This document shows, piece by piece, positions 36,579-48,456 of a stretch of 64,000 nucleotides of DNA (within the stretch, counting starts at the first letter, position 1; each line of letters begins with the position of its first letter). The notes under the pieces were generated by a model. It had not been told where the DNA came from. It saw only the letters and a program-made list of their open reading frames with translations, and did not search any database. The position numbers were made by a program, and so were the translations under genes. The DNA lies in assembly GCF_033568475.1 (NCBI RefSeq), contig NC_133122.1:143785402-143849401 (forward strand), written 5' to 3'. The stretch comes from Henckelia pumila. Its lineage: Eukaryota; Streptophyta; Magnoliopsida; Lamiales; Gesneriaceae.

Positions 36579-37994
36579 ATGGCAAACCTAGCGAGTGATT
36601 ATGCTCAAGGGCAATCTACTAATCGTCCTCCTCTTTTTAATGGCATAAACTACGGGTATTGGAAAAATCGTATGTCCCTATATATCCAATCCGTAGACTA
36701 TGACCTATGGAAAGTGACGGTGAAAGGTCCCTATACACCTATGAAAATAGTTGATGGGGTTGAAATTCCTAAGGGAATGGATGACTTTTCAAAAGAGGAC
36801 ATGAAATTAATTTCGCAAAATGCTAAAGCTATGAATATCTTGCATTGTTCCTTAGATATGAACGAGTACAACCGGATATCGATGTGCTCATCTGCTAAAG
36901 AGATATGGGACAAGCTAGAGATATGTCACGAAGGCACCAACCAAGTGAAAGAAACAAAGATCGACTTACTCCAACTCAAATACGAAACATTTGAGATGGA
37001 ATCCAACGAAGATGTTGACACCATGTTCCGAAGGCTTACTCAAATCATCAATGAGTTAGCACAATTGGGAGAACAATATCCTACCAAGCAAGTTTGGAGG
37101 AGAGCTCTTCGTGCCCTACCAAAAGAATGGGATGCAAAGAGAACCGCCATCATCGAATCCAACAAAGGGGACACTGCCGCCTATGATCTTGATCAACTAC
37201 ATGGGACCCTAAAAACCCATGAGTTAGAAGTGTCCACAAGAAAAGAATCAAAGAAAGAAGATGTCAAGCACAAAGGGATAGCCTTGACTACACAAGTCGA
37301 AGAAGATGACGATGATGACATGGCTCTCTTCGCAAGAAAATTCAAGAAATTCATGCGAGGAAACAAATTCAAAAAGGACAAGAAACCTGAGAAAGAAGTG
37401 ACCTGCTACAACTGTCAACAACAAGGTCACTACGCCAATGAATGCCCACTCAAGAAGAAAGTGGACAAAAGAAAGAAGAAAGCCCTACTAGCTACCTGGA
37501 GTGATAGCGACGACGACGACGAGGAAGCAAACTTCTGCTTAATGGCTAAAAGTGATGACATCGTCTCTGACGACGATGACGAGGTACCTACTTACGATGA
37601 ACTCTTACATGCTTATAAAGATATGTTTGATATGGTTAAGGTTCTTAGAAAAGAGAATAGAAATCTTAAAAAGGAATTAGAAACTAAGGAGCATGATAAC
37701 CTTAGACTTAAGGATGACTTAGATCACTTAGAAAAATCTTTCGATAAATTCAATGTGAGTAGCAATAAATTGAACAACCTACTTAGCATGCAGAAATGTA
37801 GCTTTGATAAGGGAGGAATAGGCTATGGTAAAAAGTCTATAGACTTTGCTAGTCTAATAGCTAAAGCTAAAATGAGATCAACCCCTACTTGTTCTTATTG
37901 TTGCAAATCTGGTCATGTTAGACATAAATGCAGATCATTGAAATATCAATATGTTCAAAATAGCTATATGAAATGGAGGCCTAAGAGTACTTAA
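36579..37994 (+). CDS. gag: Copia gag polyprotein (SIRE type)
   Basis: The frame is 472 codons. The start is the first ATG in the frame after the primer site (MANLASDYAQ); open frame upstream is only non-coding leader. The N-terminal gag domain (PLFNGINYGYWKNRM, then a UBN2-like helical region with ALRALPKEWD) is followed by an acidic stretch, a zinc knuckle CYNCQQQGHYANEC (about 37405-37445), a coiled-coil region, and a second knuckle CSYCCKSGHVRHKC (about 37890-37930). Gag forms the cytoplasmic particle that packages the RNA. The frame ends at 37994. Pol lies downstream in another frame after about 240 non-coding bases, so it is not a simple gag-pol fusion. Confidence 0.93.
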   Translation: MANLASDYAQGQSTNRPPLFNGINYGYWKNRMSLYIQSVDYDLWKVTVKGPYTPMKIVDGVEIPKGMDDFSKEDMKLISQNAKAMNILHCSLDMNEYNRISMCSSAKEIWDKLEICHEGTNQVKETKIDLLQLKYETFEMESNEDVDTMFRRLTQIINELAQLGEQYPTKQVWRRALRALPKEWDAKRTAIIESNKGDTAAYDLDQLHGTLKTHELEVSTRKESKKEDVKHKGIALTTQVEEDDDDDMALFARKFKKFMRGNKFKKDKKPEKEVTCYNCQQQGHYANECPLKKKVDKRKKKALLATWSDSDDDDEEANFCLMAKSDDIVSDDDDEVPTYDELLHAYKDMFDMVKVLRKENRNLKKELETKEHDNLRLKDDLDHLEKSFDKFNVSSNKLNNLLSMQKCSFDKGGIGYGKKSIDFASLIAKAKMRSTPTCSYCCKSGHVRHKCRSLKYQYVQNSYMKWRPKST

Positions 37995-38233
37995 CAACTC
38001 ATTAGTCGGCATTATGAGATCAAAATCTAAGGGAGTTCAATATAGACCGGCTTAAAAATGCCTTGACTTGCGGCTGGTCTCCCTGTTGAACGTTGCTCTG
38101 TCCAAGGAAATAGGTTTTTAAAGTGGCCATATGCCCTACCTACTACTGGGAGCACTCTTGGAAAGTGGCGATGATGTTGCTATGAGAGACTGAACTCTTA
38201 GAAGTCTATTTTGTATCTCTCTTTTCTAACATT
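37995..38233 (+). other. Gag-pol spacer of the SIRE Copia
   Basis: About 240 bases with stops in all three plus-strand frames separate gag from pol. It may be a decayed joint or an intron-like or regulatory spacer; I see no clear splice sites. Confidence 0.5.
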
Positions 38234-41200
38234 GTGGACCCAAAAGAACTAAAGGGTACCAAAATCAATTATTTTCAGGGAAACAAGAAAAATGCTCTCC
38301 CTAGCATATGGTATCTAGACAGTGGATGTTCTAGACATATGACGGGGAACAAGGATCTTCTTCAATCAATCAAACCAAAGGAGAAGGGGACTGTCACCTT
38401 TGGAGACAACAACAAAGGAGTAATTGAAGGCATCGGCTCAATAGGTATATCTAATTCTTGTCTAATTGATGATGTACTCCTAGTGAAAGGACTTAAGCAT
38501 AATCTACTAAGCATAAGTCAATTGTGCGATAGAGGTTATGAAGTCAAATTCACTCCCCAACACTGCACTGTATCATTTATTAGTGACAAATCCATAAATT
38601 TCAAAGGATATAGAAGTGAGAACGTTTACAAGGTCTCTTTAAATAATTTATCTTTATCAAATATAAAAAGCCTTGTATCCGTGAATGTTGATGACAACAT
38701 TCTTTGGCATAGACGATTGGGTCATGTTGGTCCTAGTACCATCGAAAAACTTTTAAAACTTGACTTAGTCGTTGGTATGCCAAAACTTGATTTGAAACTT
38801 GATTCTGTTTGTGATGCGTGTCAATTTGGCAAACATACAAGGGAATCTTTTAAAAGCAAAAATTTTGTATCCACTTCTATGCCCCTTGAACTTCTCCACC
38901 TAGATCTATGTGGTCCCTCGAGGAACGCTAGTTTAGGAGGAAAGCTTTATGCGTTTGTCATTGTAGATGATTTTTCACGTTACACGTGGACATTGTTTTT
39001 AGCTCACAAAAATGATGCCTTTGAGTATTTTAAAACTTTTGCTAAACGAGTTGAGAATGAGAAAAATCTTTCAATAAAACAGATCCGTAGTGACCACGGA
39101 ACTGAATTTCAAAATGAGAATTTTTCAAACTTTTGTATAGAAAAAGGCATCGGTCACAATTTTTCTTGTCCTAGGACTCCTCAACAAAACGGGGTCGTTG
39201 AGAGGAAAAATAGGACACTAGTAGAGATTGCAAGGACCATGTTATGTGAGCATTCTCTACCAAAATATTTTTGGGCTGAAGCAATGAACACTGCCTGTTA
39301 CATCATCAATCGCGTATCAATAAGGCCAATTCTCAAGAAAACTCCATACGAGTTATGGAGGGAGAGAAAGCCTAACATTTCATTCTTTCGGGCTTTTGGT
39401 TCTAAGTGCTTCATTCACAACAATGGTAAGGACAACCTTGGCAAATTTGATGCCAAATCCGATAAAGGTATTTTTCTTGGGTATTCTACTACAAGTAAGG
39501 CTTATAGAATATTCAATAAGCGCACCTTACTTGTTGAAGAATCAATGCATGTTATATTTGATGAATCTTTGTTAAATATTTCTCGCACTAACAATGATGA
39601 TATAGAAATACTTGAAGAAGAGATGGTTTCCTCAAGCTTAAATGATATAGATGCTACAGTTGAGGAAACACCACTTCCTAAGGAATGGACACATCACAAA
39701 GATCATCCTAAAGATCTGATAATTGGAAGTCCATCAAAGGGAGTATCTACTCGCTCTTCTCTCAATAATATTTGTAATCATCTTGCTTTTGTTTCTCATG
39801 TTGAGCCAAAATGTGTTGATGATGCTTTACTTGATGATTCCTGGATTATTGCTATGCAAGATGAGTTAAATGAATTTAAACGCAATAATGTTTGGGATCT
39901 TGTTTCTAGGCCGCATGATAGACCTGTGATAGGTACTAAATGGGTGTTTAGAAATAAACTTGATGAGCATGGCACCATCACTAGAAACAAGGCTAGGCTC
40001 GTAGCTAAAGGATATAGTCAAGAAGAAGGCATTGATTATGATGAGACTTATGCTCCTGTTGCCCGTCTTGAATCCATTCGTATGTTACTTGCTTTTGCAT
40101 GCTCTAGAAATTTTAAATTATTTCAGATGGATGTTAAAAGTGCTTTCTTGAATGGTGATTTGAAAGAAGAGGTCTATATTGAACAACCTGATGGCTTTGT
40201 TGATAATTTGTTATCTGATCACGTATATAGACTCAACAAAGCTTTGTATGGATTGAAACAAGCTCCTCGAGCTTGGTATGAAAAACTCTCTTCTTTCCTT
40301 ATTACCAATGGCTTTACTAGAGGAATTGTTGATATTACTTTGTTTACCAAACATGACAAAGATGATTTATTAATTGTGCAAATTTATGTTGATGACATAA
40401 TTTTTGGTTCTACTAATGAAACTCTTTGTCAAGAATTCTCTAAGTTGATGCAGGAACACTTCGAGATGAGTATGATGGGGGAACTTAACTATTTCCTCGG
40501 ATTACAAATCAAACAGTGCAAGGATGGGTTCTTTGTGAACCAAAGCAAATACATCAAGGAGATTCTAAAGAAGTTTGGAATGGAGAACACAAAATCATCA
40601 TCCACACCGATGAGCACAGCAATCAGACTCGACAAGGATGAAAATGGTAAAATTGTAGATCAATCTTCCTTTCGTAGTATGATTGGCTCCTTATTATATG
40701 CTACTGCTAGTAGACCGGACATTATGTTTAGTGTTTGCTTGTGTGCACGATTTCAATCATGTCCAAAGGAATCACATTTGTTTGCCTTAAAACGCATTTT
40801 CAAATATCTTTCAAATACTCCAAATCTCGGCTTGTGGTATTCGAAAAATTTTTTCTTTGATTTAAAAGCTTATTGCGATGCCGACTTTGGTGGATATAAG
40901 GTGGAACGGAAAAGCACTAGTGGAACCTGTTTCTTTTTAGGAAACTGTTTGGTTTCTTGGTTTTCCAAAAAGCAAAACTGTGTTGCGTTATCAACGACCG
41001 AAGCCGAATATATGGCTGCCGGTAGTTGTTGTGCGCAAATTCTTTGGATGAAGCATCAATTGCTCGACTATGGCGTCTCTTTTTCAAAAATCCCTATTTT
41101 CTGTGACAACACTAGCGCCATATGTCTTACAAAGAATCCGATTCAACATTCGCGCACCAAACATATTGACATTCGTCATCATTTTATTCGTGACCACATC

Positions 41201-41326
41201 GAACGAAATGAAGTTGAACTTCAATATGTTGACACAACTAATCAAATTGCTGATATTTTTACAAAACCACTAGATGAAAATACTTTTATTCGTTTGCGTG
41301 GTGAACTTGGCATGATTGAGTTGTAA
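38234..41326 (+). CDS. pol: Copia pol polyprotein (protease, integrase, RT, RNase H)
   Basis: This is an open frame of 1,030 codons with no disruption. It begins at a GTG with no obvious ATG, so the true N-terminus is uncertain. Protease: [13 protein letters not shown] (about residues 26-38). GAG-pre-integrase zinc region: LWHRRLGH and CDACQFGKH. Integrase core: HLDLCGPS, then IRSDHGTEF, then [59 protein letters not shown] and catalytic YVDDIIFGS. RNase [19 protein letters not shown], and the C-terminal ADIFTKPL. Together these cut the polyprotein, copy the RNA and insert the DNA. With near-identical LTRs and intact catalytic motifs, this copy is a candidate for recent or residual activity, except for the separated gag and pol frames. 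Confidence 0.93.
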   Translation: MDPKELKGTKINYFQGNKKNALPSIWYLDSGCSRHMTGNKDLLQSIKPKEKGTVTFGDNNKGVIEGIGSIGISNSCLIDDVLLVKGLKHNLLSISQLCDRGYEVKFTPQHCTVSFISDKSINFKGYRSENVYKVSLNNLSLSNIKSLVSVNVDDNILWHRRLGHVGPSTIEKLLKLDLVVGMPKLDLKLDSVCDACQFGKHTRESFKSKNFVSTSMPLELLHLDLCGPSRNASLGGKLYAFVIVDDFSRYTWTLFLAHKNDAFEYFKTFAKRVENEKNLSIKQIRSDHGTEFQNENFSNFCIEKGIGHNFSCPRTPQQNGVVERKNRTLVEIARTMLCEHSLPKYFWAEAMNTACYIINRVSIRPILKKTPYELWRERKPNISFFRAFGSKCFIHNNGKDNLGKFDAKSDKGIFLGYSTTSKAYRIFNKRTLLVEESMHVIFDESLLNISRTNNDDIEILEEEMVSSSLNDIDATVEETPLPKEWTHHKDHPKDLIIGSPSKGVSTRSSLNNICNHLAFVSHVEPKCVDDALLDDSWIIAMQDELNEFKRNNVWDLVSRPHDRPVIGTKWVFRNKLDEHGTITRNKARLVAKGYSQEEGIDYDETYAPVARLESIRMLLAFACSRNFKLFQMDVKSAFLNGDLKEEVYIEQPDGFVDNLLSDHVYRLNKALYGLKQAPRAWYEKLSSFLITNGFTRGIVDITLFTKHDKDDLLIVQIYVDDIIFGSTNETLCQEFSKLMQEHFEMSMMGELNYFLGLQIKQCKDGFFVNQSKYIKEILKKFGMENTKSSSTPMSTAIRLDKDENGKIVDQSSFRSMIGSLLYATASRPDIMFSVCLCARFQSCPKESHLFALKRIFKYLSNTPNLGLWYSKNFFFDLKAYCDADFGGYKVERKSTSGTCFFLGNCLVSWFSKKQNCVALSTTEAEYMAAGSCCAQILWMKHQLLDYGVSFSKIPIFCDNTSAICLTKNPIQHSRTKHIDIRHHFIRDHIERNEVELQYVDTTNQIADIFTKPLDENTFIRLRGELGMIEL

Positions 41327-41782
41327 TCACTTGTTGACATATTCTAAAGATAATGACATATTAAGGGGGAGCTTAATATAAAATTCGAGCAACTTAATTT
41401 TGGATAATACAAATTAATTGTATTTATTCAATATTACACGCTCATATTTTGTTATTTATGTGAAATTTATGTGTTGCATTTTAGAAATCATATTTCAATT
41501 CTCATGTTTTTGCATACTTTTCCAGTCTTTTTGATTATCACAAAAGGGGGAGAATTAGTTTGGTTAAATACTTTAACTAAAGTGGGAGAGTTAGTTTGCT
41601 TAAATGCATAGAGAATAAAAAAAATTGGTTATTTGATAAACAAACTCTTCTTAACTAATTGTTTAATTTAGGAGGAGTTTTATTCATGCAATTATATTGT
41701 GCAAATTTAAATTATTTATTTAATATTGTACATTTATTTCTCCTATTTAACCAAGTTTTGTGATCATCAAAAAGGGGGAGAT
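41327..41782 (+). promoter_or_regulatory. Polypurine-tract region of the SIRE Copia
   Basis: The tract AAAAAGGGGGAGATT ends directly at the 3' LTR (41783). Two more G-rich tracts occur upstream (near 41363 and 41545), so plus-strand priming might start at several places. No gene is seen between pol and the LTR. Confidence 0.7.
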
Positions 41783-43302
41783 TGTTACGCCTTAAACGCA
41801 TACAAATCTCGTGTTATGAGATTAATGTTTTTAATGCATTAACAAATCTCATATTATTATGTTTTGATGATTACAAAACTCGGTTAATTGTTACTAACCA
41901 TTTAAAGTGAGACTTTGCAGATTAGATCATATTAACAATCAAATTCTTGGAAGTTACTTTGAAGTTGTAAAAGAAATGGACAAGGACAAGCCAATATTAT
42001 AAAGCAGAAACTTGCAAAATTCACCGGGCACTTTCCGGTCATACAAATCAGATCTCCAACAATGAAAATCAAGATCAGGATGTTCTCAAGCTTCTCTCCA
42101 AATTTCATAGCAATCCAACGGCTGGATATGGAGATATGAGTTTTTTTAACAAAGTTGCACAGTACTTACTTCTGCAAGGAATGAACTATGAAGACTCAAC
42201 TTCAGAAAATAACTGGGAATGCTTCGGTTATTAAAATCCGATCTCCACCAATCACATGGATTTCTATGATGTTTTAAAGAGCTAACTGCTGAAGTATCGG
42301 ATTCAGAAGACTACTGGAATTGATGGAGGCATCCAAATCCAATCTCCACCAATCACGATCAATATCAGGATGTTACAAAGATTGTGTGTTAATTTCAGGC
42401 CAATCCAACGGATGGATTGTGAGATTCAAATTTTTGAAAAGTAATGCTCAGAACAAAAGCGAGAACGTGATTTTGCGACTTCCGAGATTTACTGGAAATG
42501 TTTGACTCGTTAGAATCAAATCTTCACCGTTCAGATTGAAGATCCAGATGTTTTAAAGCTTCGGTTTAAATTTCAGATCAATCCAACGGTTAGATTAGAA
42601 GATATGATTTTTCCACAAAAGCTGCTCAGTGCTGGAAAAAGAAGGCAGCGGCGCCTACACTTTGTCTCTACTCATTGGCTTCCCAATAAACGCTCCAAGC
42701 ACACAAATTCAAATTCAAATCTTTGCCAACTATAAATAGAGGCTTGCCAAGACCATTTAGAGATATCCCAACTCATCTCTTCTCTCCTTTGCAAGCAATT
42801 TCTCACTATCAAAGTGTTTGTGTGATATATTTGAGAGTGTTTGTAAAAAAATAGTTTGTGAGTTGGTTGTACTATTGTTGTAAACACTTGAGTGTGAAGC
42901 CAAGTGTGTTGTGCTATCGTTGTAAGCACTTGAGTGTGAAGCCAAGTGTTGTGTTGAGGCTATCCTTGGAGCCCTTAAGGCCAAGAGTGTTGAGTTGTAT
43001 CGGCGCGGTGATCGTGTCAAGTTGTAAGGCTATCCTTGGAGCCATCAAGGCCAAGACGTTCGAAGTGCTAGTGGATCCTTGGTTAATCGACTTAACCAAG
43101 AAGGGGAGACGTAGACGATTTATCGTCGAACTTCCATAAACATCTCTTATCCCTTTTACTGCTTTATTTACATTACGTATTTATTTACCGCACTTATTTA
43201 TTTGATTGCTTAAGTCTTCCGCTTGCGTACTTGCATAATCACTTTAAATTGCTAAAGTTGCCAATAGAACCTAAATCCCCCCCCCCCCATTAGGTTCTAA
43301 CA
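41783..43302 (+). repeat. 3' LTR of the SIRE Copia
   Basis: It is almost identical to the 5' LTR; its TATA box is at 42731-42738. The main length difference is a C homopolymer near 43278-43289. Confidence 0.95.
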
Positions 43303-43332
43303 AGCCCAATATTTCATTTCTCTGTTTTTGCA

Positions 43333-43387
43333 AATTGATGGCCGCGCTCGATCCTAGATTTTCACAGGATCGAGCATGCCATCAATT
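43333..43387. repeat. Third GATCG-type hairpin of the Gypsy LTR
   Basis: Outer arms AATTGATGGC and GCCATCAATT and inner arms GCTCGATCCT and AGGATCGAGC are perfect, with a small imperfect step between them. Confidence 0.9.
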
Positions 43388-45551
43388 CCAGAAAAAAATA
43401 GAATCATTTTTCTGCTGTCAATCCTCAACTTTCAATCTCAACAATCCAAAACTCAACCTGAATCATGGTTGATCAAGATAGGAACATGCATATAATCATA
43501 TATAACGACGTGAGCATATAATCATGCGATCCTTACATCAAACGGATATCGTAAAAAGCATTAAATCACAAGCTACACTAAAATCATAAGTGAGCTTCCC
43601 GTATCAAGTCTTCTACTAAGTTTGATGTACTCTAATACATATTCGTTTAGCTATAACCCGAGTCCTCACGTGCTAAATCTCGCTCCCGAGCTGTCCATGT
43701 CATCTCAGACTAGCTCCTGCCCCACCTGTTGCAATGCACACATACAAAACAAAGCAACAGCCAGATAAACTCCGGTGAGAAACATATTTCCCAGTAAAAG
43801 AAACTAACATGCTAATCAAGTTATATATATCAAACTCATGATATAAATAAAAGACAATGCATGATTAAAAATAGGCTTCTCTCAAGAAATCTCTCGTTTC
43901 ATCGGTTGGGATCCCGAGAAGAAGATATCATAACTAACCACCGACTCTCCCGATCGAGTGGGGTTACTTATCTTACTTCTCTAGACTTTGAAGCCACTAT
44001 ATATGTAAATCAGACACTAGGCTAACTCAACCACCCAGGCCATACATATATAATCCCTCAAATCGTCTAATCGAACGTTTCCGTTCATTTCAAAATCAAA
44101 GAATAAGTCTTGCAAGATGAATGCATCATATATCATCATAATAGCATTCATTAACATCAAAGACTCATTCCATAATTCATATAAGAGCATATAAAAGTAA
44201 GTAAACAAATAAGTATGTGATTTAGGAAACTCGATACAAACCATCTCGAGTTATAATCCCATTCAAGTACTAGTCCACTTTTACCTTTCGATTGTGAGGT
44301 TTCAAGGCAACTTCAAGCTATCCAAATCTGAACAACACAATCACCAAACCTATCTCAAAATCTGCTCAAGCTTCAACCAAACTTCAAGGCAAAAAGCTAC
44401 AAACCTTGTTCTTTCTTCTATCAGTTTCGAAGTCGAGATTATCGAGTTGATATCCCATGTTTATGAACTGAAATTACAGCATATAAACCAAGTAAAAATC
44501 AGCTACAACCCAGCAACATCTTAGTCCAAGATACAATAGCAAAACAGCCTCAAATCATAAACTTGGCGGCGTAACGATATAAACTTGGCAATCCCGAAAC
44601 ACAACTATAACAATTCTATAATCATATCAGCTGTATACAATTCAAAACCAGCAATAATTCCTCAACATATCAGTAGGTATATGATCAAATACACGGCTGA
44701 ATTCATAAGAACATAATCGATAGCCATCCTTCAACCCGAACTCGATAGAACAAAGAATACAAGCTCAACAACATCAATTCATAATCACATCTAATCTCTG
44801 CCATTTTAGACTTCTCAAATCATAAGGAACTAAAATAAAACTTACATCAAATCGAAGGTCTTCTTGCAAGGAGTCCAGAACCTTTTTCGGAATCGAATTC
44901 GGACAACCGAAACTCAAGATATTGCAATTACAAGTTGAAGAGGAAGCTTAGGATTTCTTTGATCTGTTCTCTCGGTTCTTACCTCTGAAACAATCTGATG
45001 GAATGAGATAGCATACACGTGAATATGCATACATGCAATAGGTGTCCCACTCAAATTCAGGATTTTGCACTTTAGTCCTCCAATTCCTGCTTCTTTTCAA
45101 TTCAGTCCTCAACTTATCATTTCTTTCAATTTCAATCCTAAATAATTTAAAAATATTAGAATTTAAATCAAAACTCTAAATATTCCCAAATTAAATATTC
45201 TTGGATTAAAATTAAATAAATTCGGATTAAATCAATAATCCCGGCCTTTTGCACTTCAGCCCGTGAAACTTCAATATTTTCAAATCAGTCTCGTCAAAAT
45301 CAATCTTCTTTAATTCCCAAAACATGGAATTTAATCTTAAATTTCATTAATATTCAAATCGAATATTTATTCTTTTAATTTAAGAATTCTCGGAATTTAA
45401 TTCTCAAAATCCGTAAATTCTCAAATTAAATATTTTCGGCTTGAAAATTAAATCTATCATTTCTATAACTTCTCAAATCAATATTAGCCCATAATATGGA
45501 ATTTAATTCTCAAATTCCATAATTAATAATTTAATATTTTCGGGCCTTACA

Positions 45552-46114
45552 ATTCCTCCCCTCTAAGAAATGATTTCGTCCTCGAAATCGTAGTCAAATC
45601 AAATATCAAGTCTGATAGACTGAATGATTATCTGAAGTTATTCTCACCTCAATCATATAACTCTGAACTTCGTATCTCATCTCTTCATCTCCTATCAGAA
45701 TTTTTTTTTCTTCGAATCTGCTTCTAATCTCTTGTACTTTAATTCACTGAAAATAATTCTTTCTGAGTTAATTTTCTCCATAATCAAGGATCTGTTGAAT
45801 ATTCAACTTAACTCAGAATCTCTTCGCTATCTATTTCATTTGATTAAAGTACATAGGAAAAATCAAACTGATACTTCCTAAACTTGGATATGTGGAACAA
45901 ATCAGATCCATCATATCAAACTGAAAGGAATTAAGCTTTCAATCAAATCATTAATTCGGTATAACATCTCAGTCAATGTAATTCAGCTTCAGTGATGACT
46001 TGTTGTTTTCTCACAATCATTCTATGCTTTCTGCAAACATAGAACAAGTCTACACTGTCATTTCATTCATCGCTTCAAGATCAGTATTCAACTTCATATT
46101 CTGAATCTATAATT
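45552..46114 (-). other. 3' interior remnant of the minus-strand Gypsy
   Basis: Next to the LTR the minus strand has a purine tract and TTTCGAGGACGAAATC, as at the 3' end of chromoviruses. Beyond that no coding motif survives. Confidence 0.6.
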
Positions 46115-46119
46115 GAAAC

Positions 46120-48156
46120 TGTAACGCCCTGTTTTTATCTTAAATAAGTTTATTTGAGTTAATCAGAGATTACAGATTTCTCGAGCCGGTTTGATTTTGA
46201 TCAGGGTCCTTTTTGCAAAAATTGGATATTTCAGGGACTAAAACGCAAATATTGATTTTTATATATTATCTACACTTAGATTTTGTTGACAAAGTCTTCT
46301 TCTTCCTCCTCCAAACCGTGAGCTCCATTGAAGACTCCTCCAACCTTTTCCAAGCTTCCAGATTTCAGTCCGAGCTCGATCCGGCCGTTGGAATTTATTT
46401 CTGAAGGCAGATTATCGATCACTGCAGTGAGAACTCTGTTATATCGTAAGTTTTTCTACGATCGAATACATTCTAGTTTTTGTATGTTGTTAGAATCGTT
46501 CTAGATTCGAGTATGTTGTTCTAGACAGAGTTCTGATCGTTTATTATCTGTCGGTTTTGAATTAGAGCGACGTTTGGATTTGTTATGATTTTTGGAAGCC
46601 ATTTTCGAAAATGTGGATTTTGAGATTGATGGGTTTGCTTTGTTATTGTTGTTTTGGACATTGATATGAGGTTATATCAGTATTGAACTGCTGTCTGCAT
46701 TTCTGGTTTGTTCAGTTTATAACCGTTATGTCGTCGGTTTGAGTTTTGGGTTTTCGAATCGTTTTTGGTATTGAGTGAAGCCTTGGCTTGTGAATGATCG
46801 TGGTTGTTATCAACTCTTGTATTCGTACAGATTCGTTGGAGTGTGTCGAGCCCTGTGTTAGCAGCATTGTTCGTCGAGAGTTGGACGAAGAACGGTAAAG
46901 AGATTTCCTTGAACCGTTGTTGGTTATTTAGGTTGTCTAGTTGTTGATACAATCTTTTATTGTAGCTTGTCCGGAGTTGGATCTACGACATTGAAAGGTA
47001 AAAGCAATCTTTGTAGCGGGATAGCATACTCGGAACAGTTGGTTCTCGAGTTTCCCTTGAAATCACATATTGCATTGATACTGGTTCTAGTTTATGGAAC
47101 TTGTATTTTGTTGATTATTTGAATGAATTATATGGCTAAGTTCCTTTTGTTTCCATATGCATTCATATTGAGCCAGCACTATTATTTCGATGGGCAGAAC
47201 AGCCTTTTGTTAGACGTTTGGGAGCTATATTCGAGTGGCCTAGGACGTAGTCGTTGCGCCTAGTGCTAGCATACTCATTATAGTTGCTGAAAGTCTAGAG
47301 GAGTGGGATACGTGGCACCACCTCGATTGGGAGAGTCGGTGAGTTATCACGTGATCTCATTCTCGGGATCCCAAAAGCACAGCAGCAATCCTTTGTTATC
47401 AGATTTGATATCCCGGTTTAAAGACATGCATTTCATTACGTTGTTATTGATTTTGTTGTTGTCTTGGAAGCATGTTTATTGTTGTATTACTTGATATGTT
47501 GCTTTTACTGGGATTATCATTCTCACCGGTTATCCGGCTGTTGCTTTGTTTTGTATGTGTACTTGGCAACAGGAAGGGCAGGATCAAGTCAGCATAGACC
47601 TGGTTAGCGTCCAGAGCAAGAGATAGAAGTGAGACTCGTTTAGAAGTCGAATCAGCATGTCAACCTAGTTATGTTTTGCGTTCATGTTTAGTCATTCGAA
47701 CTTCTCGTATATGTTTTGTAAGCAAAAAACGATGTAGGTGCTATCGAATTGAATGTTGCTCTTCCCTAAACCTTTCTTGTATTGTTATTGGAATATCAAA
47801 TACTCTTAATGCTAGTGTTTAGGTTTTGATTGAGTTTATTTCAGTGCCTTAACTTCTCTGGGCGAGGGGACGGCGCGGGCGCACGGTTGTTGGCGCGGGC
47901 GCGCGGCCTCTTTGCGAGGTGTGGGCATGGGCGCTCTTACTTAGAGCACGGGCGCGCTAGTTTTTGCGAGGTATGAGCGCGGGCGCGCTTCCTTTGGCGC
48001 GGGCACGCTGGGATTTGCGGGGCGTAGGCGCGGGCGCGCTAATGTCAGCGCGGGCGCGCGAGCCTCCTTTTAAAAAAAAAAAATAATAATACTTTGGGTT
48101 CTTGTTTACTTATCGCTTGTCGTCTGATATTAGTTGATTAGAAACGAGGTCTCACA
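46120..48156 (+). repeat. 5' LTR of the Tekay-like Gypsy
   Basis: It starts TGTAACGCCC and ends GAGGTCTCACA. It contains a GC-rich array near its 3' end (47866-48065). Short open frames in it are not genes. Confidence 0.95.
47866..48065. repeat. GCGCGGGCGCGC-motif array in the Gypsy LTR
   Basis: About nine variants of GCGCGGGCGCGC are separated by 10-20-base spacers such as TTTGCGAGGTGTG. The matching array in the 3' LTR (about 54870-55028) has fewer units, and this accounts for most of the LTR length difference. Confidence 0.85.
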
Positions 48157-48161
48157 TTAAG

Positions 48162-48172
48162 TGGTATCAGAG
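48162..48172 (+). promoter_or_regulatory. Primer-binding site (tRNA-Met) of the Gypsy
   Basis: TGGTATCAGAG lies five bases after the LTR end and matches the complement of initiator tRNA-Met for 11 bases. Confidence 0.85.
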
Positions 48173-48456
48173 AGTTAAGATTCTTGGTCGAACTAGAGTG
48201 AGCGGGTAGATCGAGTCTGCGTGTATTGACTCCTCGCATGTGTTTGAATTATTTTAACTGTGTACTTAATTCCATGCGAGCATGCTTTATTATTGAGAAT
48301 TATTGAATTACATGGTTATGTGATTTAATTTATAAAGCATGATCTACTTGAGATATAACTGTTTCTATTACCGACTGGTATCCGGTATTCCAAGCGGTTG
48401 TAAGGGCACTGATTGTAGCGATTGAGATATCTCGTGTCCTAACCTTTGATTATCAG

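Larger units (their letters stand above)
35020..43302 (+). mobile_element. Full-length SIRE-type Copia retrotransposon
   Basis: It is 8,283 bp long and flanked by a perfect target duplication AGCCC (35015-35019 and 43303-43307). LTRs are 1,516 and 1,520 bp and differ by about seven substitutions plus a C-run of 8 versus 12. Order: LTR, primer site, gag, pol with integrase before RT (the Copia order), purine tract, LTR. Two zinc knuckles in gag and long LTRs fit the SIRE/Maximus lineage. The roughly 450 bases between pol and the 3' LTR show no envelope-like frame. Confidence 0.95.
34784..45551 (-). repeat. 3' LTR of the minus-strand Gypsy (about 2.48 kb net), interrupted
   Basis: TG...CA ends are visible on the minus strand. 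Removing the 8.28-kb Copia and one AGCCC copy leaves about 2,480 bp. It contains three GATCG-type hairpins near its 3' end (34911-35016 and 43333-43387). The stretch 43388-45551 is AT-rich LTR sequence without genes. Confidence 0.75.

Noticed and set aside
46677..47494. Frames of 63-91 codons in the Gypsy LTR, repeated at 53681-54499
   Set aside because: They are LTR sequence present in both copies, with no domain.
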